Positions 19,300 through 28,890 of a stretch of DNA of 64,000 nucleotides are shown here, one piece after another. The translations under genes were made by a program, and so were the position numbers. Source of the stretch: Streptomyces albus subsp. albus (GTDB lineage Bacteria > Actinomycetota > Actinomycetes > Streptomycetales > Streptomycetaceae). The stretch lies in NCBI RefSeq assembly GCF_000725885.1, contig NZ_JODR01000033.1, forward strand, positions 1-64,000. The letters are read 5' to 3'. Within the stretch, counting starts at the first letter, position 1; each line of letters starts with the position of its first letter. The notes below the pieces were generated by a model. The model did not search any database and had not been told where the DNA came from. It saw nothing but the letters and a program-made list of their open reading frames with translations.

Positions 19300-20791
19300 G
19301 AGCTGCTCCGCACCATGGTCCAGGTGTCGTAGAGCGAGTCCGGGCCGGACGGATCGGTGGAGTAGTTGTCGTACGCCTTGGTGTCGGTGAAGCCGTGTTC
19401 GGCGGCCAGACGGCGGACCGTGGTGTGCGGGAGGGGGTAGTAGCGGTGGAGGTCGCGGGTCCGCAGGAAGGGCGGTTCGCCGCCGTCCGCTGCGGGAGCC
19501 GGGGTGAACTGGGTGTAGGCCATGTCGACGAACGGCGCCTCGGGCGACGCGGTGAAGGTCCAGATGTAGGCGATGTCGTCGAGTTCCAGGGCCATGACCC
19601 GGGGTGCGGATGAGTCGAAGAATTTGCGGAAGAAGCCCCTTCCGAAGACGTCGAAGGTGAATGTGCCACCGGCGGGCAGCGCGCGGGCGACGGCCGCGAA
19701 GGTCGCGGAGATCTGTTCCTCCGGCAGGTAGTTCAGTCCTCCGGCGGCGCTGACGACGGCGTCGAACGGGCCGGCCTCGGCGGGGATGTGCGGCAACGCG
19801 GCGTGGATCAAGGTGGTTTCCTCTCCCAGCCGCCGCCGGGCCCGCTCCAGCATCGCCGCGGACCGGTCGAGTCCGGTGACGGCATAGCCGCGCCGCGCCA
19901 ACTCGCCCAGCATCAGCCGGTCCCGCAGCAGATCTCCAGAACCGTGCGTACGGGACGCTGCTGGGACTGCCAGAAGGTTTGCAGGAAGTCGGCGACCCGG
20001 TCGCGCGGGCTCTCCTTCTGACACGTGACGGCCCATTCGGCCAACCGGTCGTAGGAATCTGCGAGGTTGGTGTAGGGGTCGGCGGGTGTGGCTGTTTCCG
20101 AACTCACGTGGCCTGCCTTTCCGTGTTCTCGGCTGTGCGGCAGACCGGTGGGCCGGATGAGCGCATAGGCCTGCCGCAGTGTGGGTTTGAGCACAGTGCG
20201 CCCCGAGAAGATCAACGCGGCGAGGGGCAGCGGACGATGATAGAAGCACAGCGAAGAGGGAACGCCGAAGATGTCCGCAGAAGCGACGAAGAACGGAAGT
20301 TCCGCGAGAAGGTACCGCATCCCCTGTTCAATTTCCCGTGCGGTCGGCTCCTTCTCCGGTCGCCGCGCCAACAGCACCGTCCGGCTCGCGTTCTGGCAGG
20401 CCGTTCTCAGATTTCCGTCCACGGCCAGCGCCTTCTCGCACCTTCGGCGTGCGGTCAGGTACTGCGGTCGGTCCACCAGCTCGGACATGAGGTGAAGTCC
20501 GTCGCCCGGACGCGGGCCACCGAGTGATTCCCAGGCCCGGACGATGCGGTTCCGTACCGCGTTGACCTCGCCCCTGGCCTTTCCGGCGGCGCGTTCCGGG
20601 GAGTAGCCGAGGGCCATGAATGTGGGGGCCAACTCCGCGTCCGGTACGATGATATCCATTCGCGCGAACCTGCTATTCAGCCAGTGAATCAGGTCGGCGA
20701 GGAGAGGAACACGGAAAAAGCTGTTCCCGGGACTCACACCAACAACCACATGCTCCCGCCTTTCACAGACGGAGGCACAGTTCTCGGTCAT
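19296..20791 (-). CDS. Cyclodipeptide synthase in frame with a SAM methyltransferase (methyltransferase part frameshifted)
   Basis: Residues 1-215 are a tRNA-dependent cyclodipeptide synthase, which joins two aminoacyl-tRNAs into a diketopiperazine. The catalytic residues of AlbC are all there at constant offset: Ser20 in VVVGVSPGNSFF, Tyr160 and Glu164 in RYLLAELPFF, Tyr184 in SSLCFYH. No stop follows; the frame runs through a linker into a class I methyltransferase (internal GTG 20107; DPYTNLADSYDRLAEW, TVLEICCGTG). It then hits TGA at 19913-19915 inside motif I. The adjacent frame continues as LMLGELARRGYAVTGLDRS to 19296. One missing base near 19916-19920 explains this; a TGATG restart is the alternative. 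The start ATG 20791 has only a weak GGA site; GTG 20824 is possible. It is less GC-rich than its neighbours. Confidence 0.82.
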
Positions 20792-21094
20792 TGGTTCCAG
20801 AGAGAATTCCAGACGCTCGGGCACATTGATTCAGATACCCGCTCCGAGTTCTCACAAGGCGTAATCCTCACTCCCCGAACGGGTGAAACTCTGTGGCGCC
20901 TGACTGAACGATCTCGTGGTCGGTTGACATCGGGACGCCGGGACGTGCCACAAGAACGGACGGCAACGCCCCCCTTAGACAATGCCGACTGCTCTCCCCT
21001 TCCGTCTCAAGGCCGGCGCGCGGCTCTCCGCAGGACTGCTGCCTACGGCCTGGGCGCGGTCCGGGCCGGCCGTTGTCCAGGGGCTTGCGGGGAC

Positions 21095-21943
21095 TCAGCT
21101 CTCCCCGGGCAACGGGTGCTCCTCGACGAAGCGGCGCAGTTCCGCGGTGAGGCCGGCCGGGTTGTCGAACGGGACGAGAGTGCGGGCATCGGGTACTTCC
21201 ACGTAGCGCGCGTTCGGCAGCAGCTGCGCGAGGCGGCGTCCCGTGGCGGACGGCATCATGCGGTCCTCCGCGCCCCAGACGACCAGCGCGGGGCGGGTGA
21301 AGGACGACAGGTTCGCGGCGGCCTTTCGATAGCAGTCCGGATCGGTGCTGCGGCAGAACTTGGCGAAGTCCCGCCGGATCTCACGGCTGCGCAGCAGCGG
21401 GCCGTACCAGCGTGCGATCAGCTCCTTCGGCAGCCGCCTCTTCGTCATCCCGCCGAGCGACACCCGCATGCGCGCGAGGGGCGGGAAGCGGAACGACTGG
21501 AGCAGGAGAAACAGTCCGCCGGGGATCCTGCTGGCGCGATGTAGCGTTCTGCCCTGCACGCCCGGTGGATAGTTTTCCAGCGCCTCGCAGGAGGTGAGGA
21601 CGAGGCGGGCGATGCGGTCGTCCCGTACGCCGATGAGGAGCTGGGCCGTTCCGGCGTCGTTCTGGACAAGAGTGACGTCGCGGAGGTCCAGGCGTTCCAT
21701 GAACTCGGCCAGAAGCGCTGCGATTCCGTGCGCCGACAGGTCGGCGTCCGGCCGCATCGGGCGCCGGTGGCTGCCGATCGGCAGTACGGGGACCAGCACC
21801 CGGAAATCGGACCGGAGGTCGCAGGTGACCTCGCTCCAGACCGACTCGTCGAAGCCGAGACCGTGCGCCAGGACCACGACGGGACCGTCGCCGCCGGTGT
21901 CCTCGTAGTCGATCGTCCCCGCGCTCAGCTCGATCTCGGGCAT
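21095..21943 (-). CDS. Alpha/beta hydrolase
   Basis: A 282-residue alpha/beta hydrolase of the haloalkane dehalogenase/epoxide hydrolase-like group. It shows VVVLAHGLGFDESVWSEV (oxyanion region), a nucleophile elbow VQNDAGTAQ with Asp in place of Ser, the acid region VVWGAEDRMMP, and a degenerate end DARTLVPFDNP where relatives have the sequence around the catalytic His region. I see no clear catalytic His after it, so activity is uncertain. Same strand as the cyclodipeptide genes but separated by about 300 bases without a gene, so probably its own transcript. Confidence 0.75.
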   Translation of the reverse strand: MPEIELSAGTIDYEDTGGDGPVVVLAHGLGFDESVWSEVTCDLRSDFRVLVPVLPIGSHRRPMRPDADLSAHGIAALLAEFMERLDLRDVTLVQNDAGTAQLLIGVRDDRIARLVLTSCEALENYPPGVQGRTLHRASRIPGGLFLLLQSFRFPPLARMRVSLGGMTKRRLPKELIARWYGPLLRSREIRRDFAKFCRSTDPDCYRKAAANLSSFTRPALVVWGAEDRMMPSATGRRLAQLLPNARYVEVPDARTLVPFDNPAGLTAELRRFVEEHPLPGES

Positions 21944-22373
21944 GGCATGGCCTCCGGCTCGGTCGTCCGCTTCTTGTCGGATCGCCCCAGCGGGAGGATA
22001 CGCGCGGGCAGGGGTGGGCGGGGCCGCCGCCGACGCGTTCTGTCACCGTCACGGCCGACACCCCTGCGCGGCCTCGGCCTCGCCAGCCCCGCTCGCTCGC
22101 CACCGCCGCGCTGGAGGTGGCAAGCGGCAACGGCCAGCGGGAGAGCTGTTTCGGGGACGCGCACTGTCCGCCGTGCCGCCGGGGCCAGGTGTGCCGCCCA
22201 ACCGGGTGGAGCGTCTCAGCGAACGGATCCGCGATCGCAGCTCCGGGCAGCACAGGACAGGAACGGCCGCGGAGTCTCCCCCAGCCGGCGGCTCTCTCTT
22301 CCGGAGGAGGAACCTCCCGATGGGGCCGTCCCGGCCGGGGCTGTTGTCAGTGGTGGCGTCTACCGTGCGGGAC
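21944..22373. other. Gene-free divergent intergenic region
   Basis: About 430 bases between the hydrolase (minus) and the SWIM gene (plus). It should hold both promoters. I see no gene, RNA or strong hairpin; long open frames here are out-of-phase reads of GC-rich DNA. Confidence 0.5.
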
Positions 22374-23793
22374 ATGACTCAGGCCTCCCTCAGGTACGCC
22401 TGCCTCCGCTCCTCCGCGGTGCGCCGCACCACGGAGGGTGACGCTCAGCCTCCAGACCTGCGGCGGTGCGACACCGGCGGGGGAGGCTGCCCACCCCGTC
22501 TTCTTCCGCGGCTTCCGGGCACACGCTCAGGCAGCCGCGGCCGGTCTGCTGGCGGTGGCGGACGTGGCCGCCGCCCGCTACTACCAGCCGCAGCGTTCCG
22601 CGTGGCTCAATCCCGTGGTCACCGGGAACGGCGACCGGCTGCGGTTCGAGTCGTTCTCCGGCTGCTGCGGGGTCTATGCGCGGCTCGACATGCTGGGCGA
22701 GGCGCTGGACGGCAACGAGACCGGGCACGGCACGACCAACATCGATGTGAACACTCCCCTGCGCGACTCCCTGACCCGCGTCGGGCCGGCCGGTCCGCTG
22801 TCCCTGGAGGTCGGGCCCGACGAACTGACCGTCACCGCCTTCGAGGGGCCGGTGGTGGAGAAGAAGGTGCCCCTGCCCGACCGCTGGCTGCGCGGCTTCG
22901 CCGAGACACAGGTGATCGCCTCGGGGTTCGACCCGCGCGCCGAGCTGTCCGCTGCCGAAGCGGTGCGCTTTTTGCGGACGTTGCCTCGTCAGGGGGCCTC
23001 CCGCGGCGCGGCGCGGGGGGCGCGCTGGGTCGTGCCGGCGGGCCGTTCGCTGCGTGCCACCACCCGGCCGGTGCCCGGAGCGGTCTGCCTGCCCGGTCCG
23101 GAACGGCTGGCCGCGCTGCCCCGGGTGCTGCGCCACGCGGAGGGCCTGCGCGTCCACGGGCCTGCCGTCACACCGGACAGCGTCCCGGCGGCGAGCGCGT
23201 GGGAGGTGCGGCTCCCCGGTATGCGCCTCACCCTCACCCTGTCCCCGGACGCCTCCCGGGGCTTCTCCGGGGAGGGAGGCGTACTGGACGCCCTGGCATC
23301 GCAGGAGTCGCCCGAGGACGCCGAGTCGGTCTCGGCGCTGCTCGCCTGGGACCCCGCCGTCGACATCGCCGACCTGGCCGCGCAGTCCGGGCTCGGACCG
23401 CAGCGTGTGCGGGCGGCGCTGACCCGCCTCGGCACCCCCGGACGCATCGGCTACGACACGGCGGAGGCCGCGTACTTCCACCGTGAACTGCCGTACGACA
23501 CCGGCCGGGCCGAGCGCCACAACCCCCGCCTCCGTGCCGCCCAGGCCCTGGTCGAGGCGCGGGCGGTGTGCCTCGACGGCGAACCGGTCACCGTCACCGT
23601 CGACGACCACCACCACCGGGTCAGGACCGACGGGCAACGTGTGACCTGCACCTGCCGCTGGTGGGCCGAACACCGCGGCAGCCGCGGACCCTGCAAGCAC
23701 GCCCTCGCCGTGCGCCTCGCCCGCCAGGCCGCCGCGGGCCGTACGGCCACCGCCCCGAACCCGGCCGTCGCCTCCCCCGGAGGCCTCCGATGA
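22374..23793 (+). CDS. SWIM zinc-finger protein (frameshift near its start)
   Basis: A SWIM-domain protein of about 470 residues; SWIM fingers bind zinc and DNA or protein. The main frame (from 22438) carries FESFSGCCGVYARLDML, EKKVPLPDRWLRGFAE and the C-terminal SWIM motif CTCRWW...GPCKHALAVRLA (CxCxnCxH). The expected N-terminus MTQASLRYA lies in another frame from ATG 22374; the frames would join if GGG at 22436-22438 were GG. The GTG at 22438 has no usable ribosome-site spacing, so 22374 is likely the true start. The stop overlaps the next gene (ATGA), the usual pairing of these two families in Streptomyces. Confidence 0.75.
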
Positions 23794-25707
23794 GCGAGAC
23801 CCGCGCCCCCGCCATTCCCGGCACGGCCACGCAGGGCATGCGCGAACTCTGCACGCGGTGCGTGAGGGCCGCGAGGCGGCCGTACCGAAGCTGGCCGGCG
23901 CACTCACCGACGCCGAGCGGCGCGCATGCCTGCCGGTGCTCAAGTCGTGGCGCCCGATCGTGCGGGACCGCTGGGACGACCGTCACGTTCCCGTCCGCGC
24001 GGCGCTGCGGCTCGCGGGGGTGGGATGCCGCACCGGTGCGGCGGCTGCGGCCCAGTGGCTTTCCGCCGGCGACCTGCGGTGGGCGGGCGACGACCCCGCG
24101 CTGGTCGCCGAAGCGCTGGGGCATCGCGACCCCGAATGGCTGGGCCGGGTGGCGCACCGGCTGGCGGAGCGCCGCACCGTCGCCGAGGGCGCCTATCCGC
24201 TGATCTCCCGGCTGGTGCACGCCGCCGGCTGCGAGCCGCCCACCACGGACGGCGTCGTCCTCGGCTGGAAGCTCGACGTCCCGACCCGTGGCACGACCAT
24301 CAGGGACAGTCTGCGGGACGACCCGTTCCTGACGGTGATGGTCCCCCGGCTCCTGGAAGTGCCGGAAGCCTGCTCGGACTTCCAGTACAGCTGGAGCGGC
24401 GAGCCGGGGTGGCCAGCCGCGCTCGCCGGGCTCGCCGAAGAGGGACGGCTCGGCCGCGACATGCTGATCGACGGCTGCCTGTCGCGGCTGCTGCCCGGTG
24501 GCAGGCCCGGCGTCCTGAAAGGCTTCCTCGCGCTGCTGACCGCCTTGGACCTGACCGAGGACGAGCGGGCCGCGCACACCCTCACCTGGGTGCGGATGCT
24601 GCCCGACGCGCACCCGCTGGTGGCCGCGCGGGCCCAGGAGATGCTGGCCGGGCTCGACGACGCGGGCCGTCTGGAGACCGAGCACCTGGTGGAGGCCTCG
24701 GAGGCCGCGCTGTTCCGCCCGGAGAAAAAGCTCGTGCGGGCCCAGCTGAGCATGCTCGACAAAGCGATGAAGCGTCAGCGGTCCCGCACGGACGAGCTGC
24801 TGCGCGTGGCTGCCGAAGCCTTCGGCCACGAGGAGCACAGTCTCCAGGAGCGGGCGCTCGCCCTGGTCGTCCGTCACCGCAAGCACGCGAGCGGCACCGC
24901 GTTGGCCGGACTCGCCGCGAGCGCCGGGCGGTCGGCCCCGCCGCGCCCGTCACCGGGCCGGCGCTGCGGCACTCCCCCCACCGTCGCGCGCTGGTCCCGA
25001 CCGGAGGCTTTTCGGGGTACGAGGACCGCCCCGAGCCGTTCCGCTCCCTGCTCGCCGCCCACGATCCCGTCGGGAGCCCCTGCCGGTGCTGGGGCGGCCG
25101 GCGGTGTTCTCCGCACGCCTTCACCGTCCTGCCCCGGCACCGGGAGGTCGTCGCGGCAGGCATGCTGCTGTCCTTCGGGGACCTGGCCGAGTCCGACGAA
25201 CTCGGCGAGGGCACACCCGTACTGCCCGCGCTGGCCGCGTCGGGCGGCCCGGCCGGGCCCGCGGCACATCTCCTGTTGGCGTACGGCCGCGGCGCGCGGC
25301 GCGCGGAGGAGCAGCTGTTCGCCGTGGACGCGCTGCTCGCACTGGCCGCCGGCGGTCAGCTCGACGCGGCCCGGCTCGGCCAGGGCATCGCCGAGCTGAC
25401 CGGGCTGCACCGGCTCAAGCTCCGGCGCATCGCGGCGGCGCTGCGGGAAGTGGTGCAGGCCGGTGCGTACGCCACGGTGTGGGCGGTGCTCTCCGCCGCC
25501 CTTCCTCCCCTGCTGAGGGGCACCGCGCCGCACGGTCTGTCCGCCCTGCTCTCGCTCGCGGCCGAATGCGCGCAGCGGTCCGGCACCCACGAGGGGATAC
25601 CGGAGATCGACGAGCCGGCGGCGCGCCCGGGCTCCTCACAGCTGGTGAAACAGGCCCGGCGCATCAAGAGCGCGACCGCTGCCGGACGGCGGGGCGGCGC
25701 CGGCTGA
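23790..25707 (+). pseudogene. Decayed DUF6493-like protein gene
   Basis: Partner gene of the SWIM protein, broken by at least four shifts. Frame 1 gives MSETRAP...MREL, then a missing base near 23846-23851 is needed to reach HAVREGREAAVPKLAG in frame 2 (ERRACLPVLKSWRP and a long helical-repeat region to about 24920). A missing G near 24925 leads to frame 3 (LVPTGGFSGYEDRPEPFRS). Two more shifts lie near 25072 and 25115 before AFTVLPRHREVVAAG and the C-terminus SSQLVKQARRIKSA. By memory of the family it is also shorter than usual, suggesting an internal deletion. The combination points to true decay more than to sequencing error. Function of the intact family is unknown. Confidence 0.65.
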
Positions 25708-25738
25708 GCCGCGCGGGACGGCCCGGCGTCCGGCCGGT

Positions 25739-26599
25739 TCACCGGCCCTCCCGGCCGGGGGCGCCGGACTCGGTGCGGCGCCGGGTGGCGTGCAGGGAGC
25801 CGAGGAGTCCCAGGGCCTCGGCGCTGGGGCTGCCCGGTTCGGCGTGGTAGACGACCAGCTGCTGGCCGGGGGCGTCGCGGACGTCGAAGGAGTGGTAGGT
25901 CAGCGTGAGGGGGCCCACGTCCGGGTGGAGGAACTGCTTGGGCTCCTGCGTCTTGCCGCGCACGGTGTGCGCCTGCCACAGGTCCCGGAACGCGGAGCTG
26001 TGCTCGGTGAGCGCGGCCACGAGCTCGCGGAGTCGCGGGTGGTCGGGGTCGAACCCGGCGGCTTGGCGCAGATTGGCGACGACGGCTTGGGCCGACCGGT
26101 TCCAGTCCGTGTAGAACTGCCGGCCGGCCGGGTCGAGGAAGGTCATGCGGGCCAGGTTGTCGGCGGGCTCGAAGGGTGCGTAGAGCGCGTCGGCCAGGGC
26201 GTTGGTGGCGAGGAGATCGAGGGTCCGGCTCATGACGAAGGCCGGGGTGCGGTCGCAGCAGTCCATCATCTGACGCAGCGCGGGGCTGACCCGTTCGGTG
26301 ACGCGGGCTGAGGGCCGGTCGGTCCGCTGGGCACCGGCGAGCCGGTACAGGTGTGCCCGCTCCTCCGTGTCGAGGAGCAGCGCGCCGCCGAGGGCGTCCA
26401 GGACCTGGGGCGAGGGGTGGCGCTCGCGTCCCTGTTCCAGGCGGGTGTAGTAGTCGGCGTTGACCCCGGCCAGGACGGCGACCTCCTCGCGGCGCAGTCC
26501 GGGGACTCGGCGTACGCCGTGGCTCGGCATGCCGACGTCCTGTGGCCGCAGCCCGGCGCGGCGTGCGCGCAGGAATTCCCCCAGGTGGTTGCCGTTCAT
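25739..26599 (-). CDS. MmyB-type helix-turn-helix transcriptional regulator
   Basis: A 286-residue regulator. It has an N-terminal XRE helix-turn-helix (LGEFLRARRAGLRP, RREEVAVLAGVNADYYTRLE) and an MmyB-like ligand-binding domain from about residue 105 (RTLDLLATNALADALYAPF, FLDPAGRQFYTDWNR). This fold binds fatty-acid-like ligands in MmyB; such proteins usually control a divergent short-chain dehydrogenase gene. The same layout is seen here, with two dehydrogenases starting at 26972. The promoter appears leaderless, and a 13-bp inverted repeat lies over its -35 region. Confidence 0.9.
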   Translation of the reverse strand: MNGNHLGEFLRARRAGLRPQDVGMPSHGVRRVPGLRREEVAVLAGVNADYYTRLEQGRERHPSPQVLDALGGALLLDTEERAHLYRLAGAQRTDRPSARVTERVSPALRQMMDCCDRTPAFVMSRTLDLLATNALADALYAPFEPADNLARMTFLDPAGRQFYTDWNRSAQAVVANLRQAAGFDPDHPRLRELVAALTEHSSAFRDLWQAHTVRGKTQEPKQFLHPDVGPLTLTYHSFDVRDAPGQQLVVYHAEPGSPSAEALGLLGSLHATRRRTESGAPGREGR

Positions 26600-26605
26600 G
26601 CCCCC

Positions 26606-26657
26606 AGGCTAGGCGGTGTCTCCCCGCGCTGCCTGGGTGTGCCGCACCCAGGCAGCG
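26606..26657 (-). promoter_or_regulatory. Leaderless promoter and operator-like inverted repeat of the MmyB-type regulator
   Basis: On the minus strand TAGCCT (26606-26611) fits a -10 TAnnnT box six bases before the regulator ATG, so the transcript is probably leaderless. A perfect 13-bp inverted repeat with a 5-base loop (arms 26627-26639 and 26645-26657) covers the matching -35 position. That is where an autorepressor would bind. The remainder of 26658-26971 shows no gene and presumably holds the dehydrogenase promoter. Confidence 0.6.
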
Positions 26658-26971
26658 TGCGTCCTGGTACTCCCCCGCTGACCTGCGCAGACTCGGTGGA
26701 GCACTGCATCGGCGCACCCCTGGGGCGAGCCCCGGGAGCCGGCCGTCGGCAGGCGCCACGCAGGCCGGTCCCGGCATGCGGGGGCCTCGTCGGGACCGCC
26801 CGGCCGGCGGGCGGGCCGAGCGGGCCGCGGGCGGCGAACCGCCGGCCCGTCTTCGCGGGCGGCGCCGTTCCCTCGCTGACCACCGGCGGCCGGACGGTGA
26901 CGTCCGTGGCGCGGCAGTGCGCACCAGCAGCCGGATACCGACAGACATTCCAAGAGACAAGGACCGTTCTC

Positions 26972-27730
26972 ATGACAGGCAAACGACTCGACGGCAAGGT
27001 CGCACTGATCACCGGCGCGACCGGTGGTCTCGGCACGGCGACCGCGGAACTCTTCGCAGCGGAGGGCGCCCGGACAGTGATCACCGATGTCGACGAAGGT
27101 CCTCTGCGGGAGCTGGCGCACCGGCTCGGGGCACACGGCGCACAGGTTGTCCCGGCCCGCCTCGATGTGTCCTCCGCGCAGCAGTGGGACGAGGTGATCA
27201 GCCTGGTACGCGACCGGTTCGGGACGCTCGACGTGCTCGTGAACCTCGCCGGCATCGTCGACTGGCCGGGGGTCGAGGACACCCGGGAGGAGGCCTGGGA
27301 CCGCGTCATCGACGTCAACCAGAAGGGCACCTGGCTCGGTATGAAGGCGGCGATGCCGCTCCTGCGTGCGAGCGGCAGCGCTTCGGTGATCAACACGTCC
27401 TCGGTGCTCGGCATGGTGGGCAGCGGCGCGGCTGCGGCCTACCAGGCGTCGAAGGGCGCGGTACGCCTGCTGAGCAAGACCGCGGCGGTCGAGTACGCCC
27501 AGCAGGGAGTGCGCGTCAACTCGGTGCACCCCGGGGTGATCGCCACGCCGATGATCCAGGATCTGCTGGACGAACAGGGCGACCAGCAGCCGGACATCCG
27601 GCGCACTCCGATGCGCCGGGCCGGACGGGCGGACGAGGTCGCACCGGCGATTCTCTTCCTCGCCTCCGACGAGTCCTCGTTCGTCACCGGTTCGGAGCTC
27701 GTGGTCGACGGCGGGCTCACCGCGCACTGA
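26972..27730 (+). CDS. Short-chain dehydrogenase/reductase (SDR)
   Basis: A 252-residue classical SDR, an NAD(P)H-dependent alcohol/ketone oxidoreductase. It has the cofactor loop LITGATGGLGTATAELF, NLAGIV (variant of NNAG), active-site Ser in INTSSVLGM, YxxxK in AAYQASKGA, and the C-terminus SFVTGSELVVDGGLTAH. ATG 26972 follows a purine-rich leader. It is followed after 207 gene-free bases by a second SDR in the same direction. The divergent MmyB-type regulator is its likely controller. Confidence 0.9.
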   Translation: MTGKRLDGKVALITGATGGLGTATAELFAAEGARTVITDVDEGPLRELAHRLGAHGAQVVPARLDVSSAQQWDEVISLVRDRFGTLDVLVNLAGIVDWPGVEDTREEAWDRVIDVNQKGTWLGMKAAMPLLRASGSASVINTSSVLGMVGSGAAAAYQASKGAVRLLSKTAAVEYAQQGVRVNSVHPGVIATPMIQDLLDEQGDQQPDIRRTPMRRAGRADEVAPAILFLASDESSFVTGSELVVDGGLTAH

Positions 27731-27937
27731 TCACCTGAGCGGACCGAGGACATTCCGAACCTCCCACCCCTTTCCACCGTCGTGCGTCACGACGGCTGCC
27801 CGCCAGAGGGCGCACTCCGGCCCGGGCACGCCTGTTCCGGGCGCTCACGCCCCCGCACCGCCCGGTGCGGGCCCCGCCCACAGCCATGCGGGCGGCCCGC
27901 ACCGGCGCCCGTACTCACCGTCTGCGAGGAACACACC

Positions 27938-28708
27938 ATGACTTCCCCACCAACCCTGGCCACCGACGCCACCGAGTTCGACGGCAGGACCGCCCTCGTC
28001 ACCGGGGCGGCGCGCGGTGTCGGCAAGGAGACAGTGGCACTGCTCCATGCCCGCGGCGCACGCGTCGTTGCCGTCGACATACGGCCCGAGAACCGTCTGC
28101 TGGAGCAGGAGTTCCCCGGCGTCGTGACAGTGGCCGGCGACGTCACCCGGGAAGAGACGGCGGACTTGGCGGTGCGCACCGCCGTCGACGCCTTCGGCGG
28201 ACTGGACATCCTGGTCAACAACGCCGGACGCACGCTGAACAAGCCCGTCACCGAAACCACCGCCGAGGACTGGGACAGCGTGCTGGCGGTGAACGCCCGC
28301 GGGGCCTTCTTCTTCGCCCGCGAGGCCTTCCGCGCCATGAAGGAGCGCGGCGGCGGAGCCATCGTCAGCACCGGCTCCTACGTCTGCACCGTCGGCCTGC
28401 CGGAGGGCGCCGCCTACAGCGCCTCGAAGGGGGCCCTGGCCCAGCTGACCAAGGTGCTCGCTCTGGAGGGCGGCCCTGTGGGCATCCGCGCGAACCTCGT
28501 CGCCGCGGGCGTCGTCGAGACCGACTTCCTCGACGCCTTCCGCTCCGACAGCCGCGCCTACCTCGCGTCCTTCGCCGACGCCCACCCCCTGGGGCGGGTG
28601 GCGCAGCCGCGGGAGATCGCCGAAGTGCTGTGCTTCCTCGCCTCGCCGCGCTCCGGCTTCGTGACAGGAGCGGTGGTCGCCGCGGACGGCGGCTTCACCG
28701 CGGCGTGA
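27938..28708 (+). CDS. Short-chain dehydrogenase/reductase (SDR)
   Basis: A 256-residue classical SDR with LVTGAARGVGKETVAL, DILVNNAGRT, catalytic Ser in VSTGSYV, YSASKGAL and FVTGAVVAADGGFTAA. It differs clearly from the preceding SDR, so the pair is not a fresh duplication; they may act in sequence on one substrate. The ATG has GAGGA upstream. Substrate unknown. Confidence 0.9.
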   Translation: MTSPPTLATDATEFDGRTALVTGAARGVGKETVALLHARGARVVAVDIRPENRLLEQEFPGVVTVAGDVTREETADLAVRTAVDAFGGLDILVNNAGRTLNKPVTETTAEDWDSVLAVNARGAFFFAREAFRAMKERGGGAIVSTGSYVCTVGLPEGAAYSASKGALAQLTKVLALEGGPVGIRANLVAAGVVETDFLDAFRSDSRAYLASFADAHPLGRVAQPREIAEVLCFLASPRSGFVTGAVVAADGGFTAA

Positions 28709-28890
28709 CGTCCCGTCTCCGTCTTCCGGTGGCTGCGCCGGTCCCTCTTCCGGGCGCGCGCCGCACTCAGCAGGGCGGTCGGTCACAAAGGGGGCACGGC
28801 GTCGCAGCCCGTGTTTCCGGCCCGTGCACGTGACATGACGGTTGCCCTTTCGTGAGCGGTTCGCCGTCCCGGCAGCGGGAGGATGGGCCC

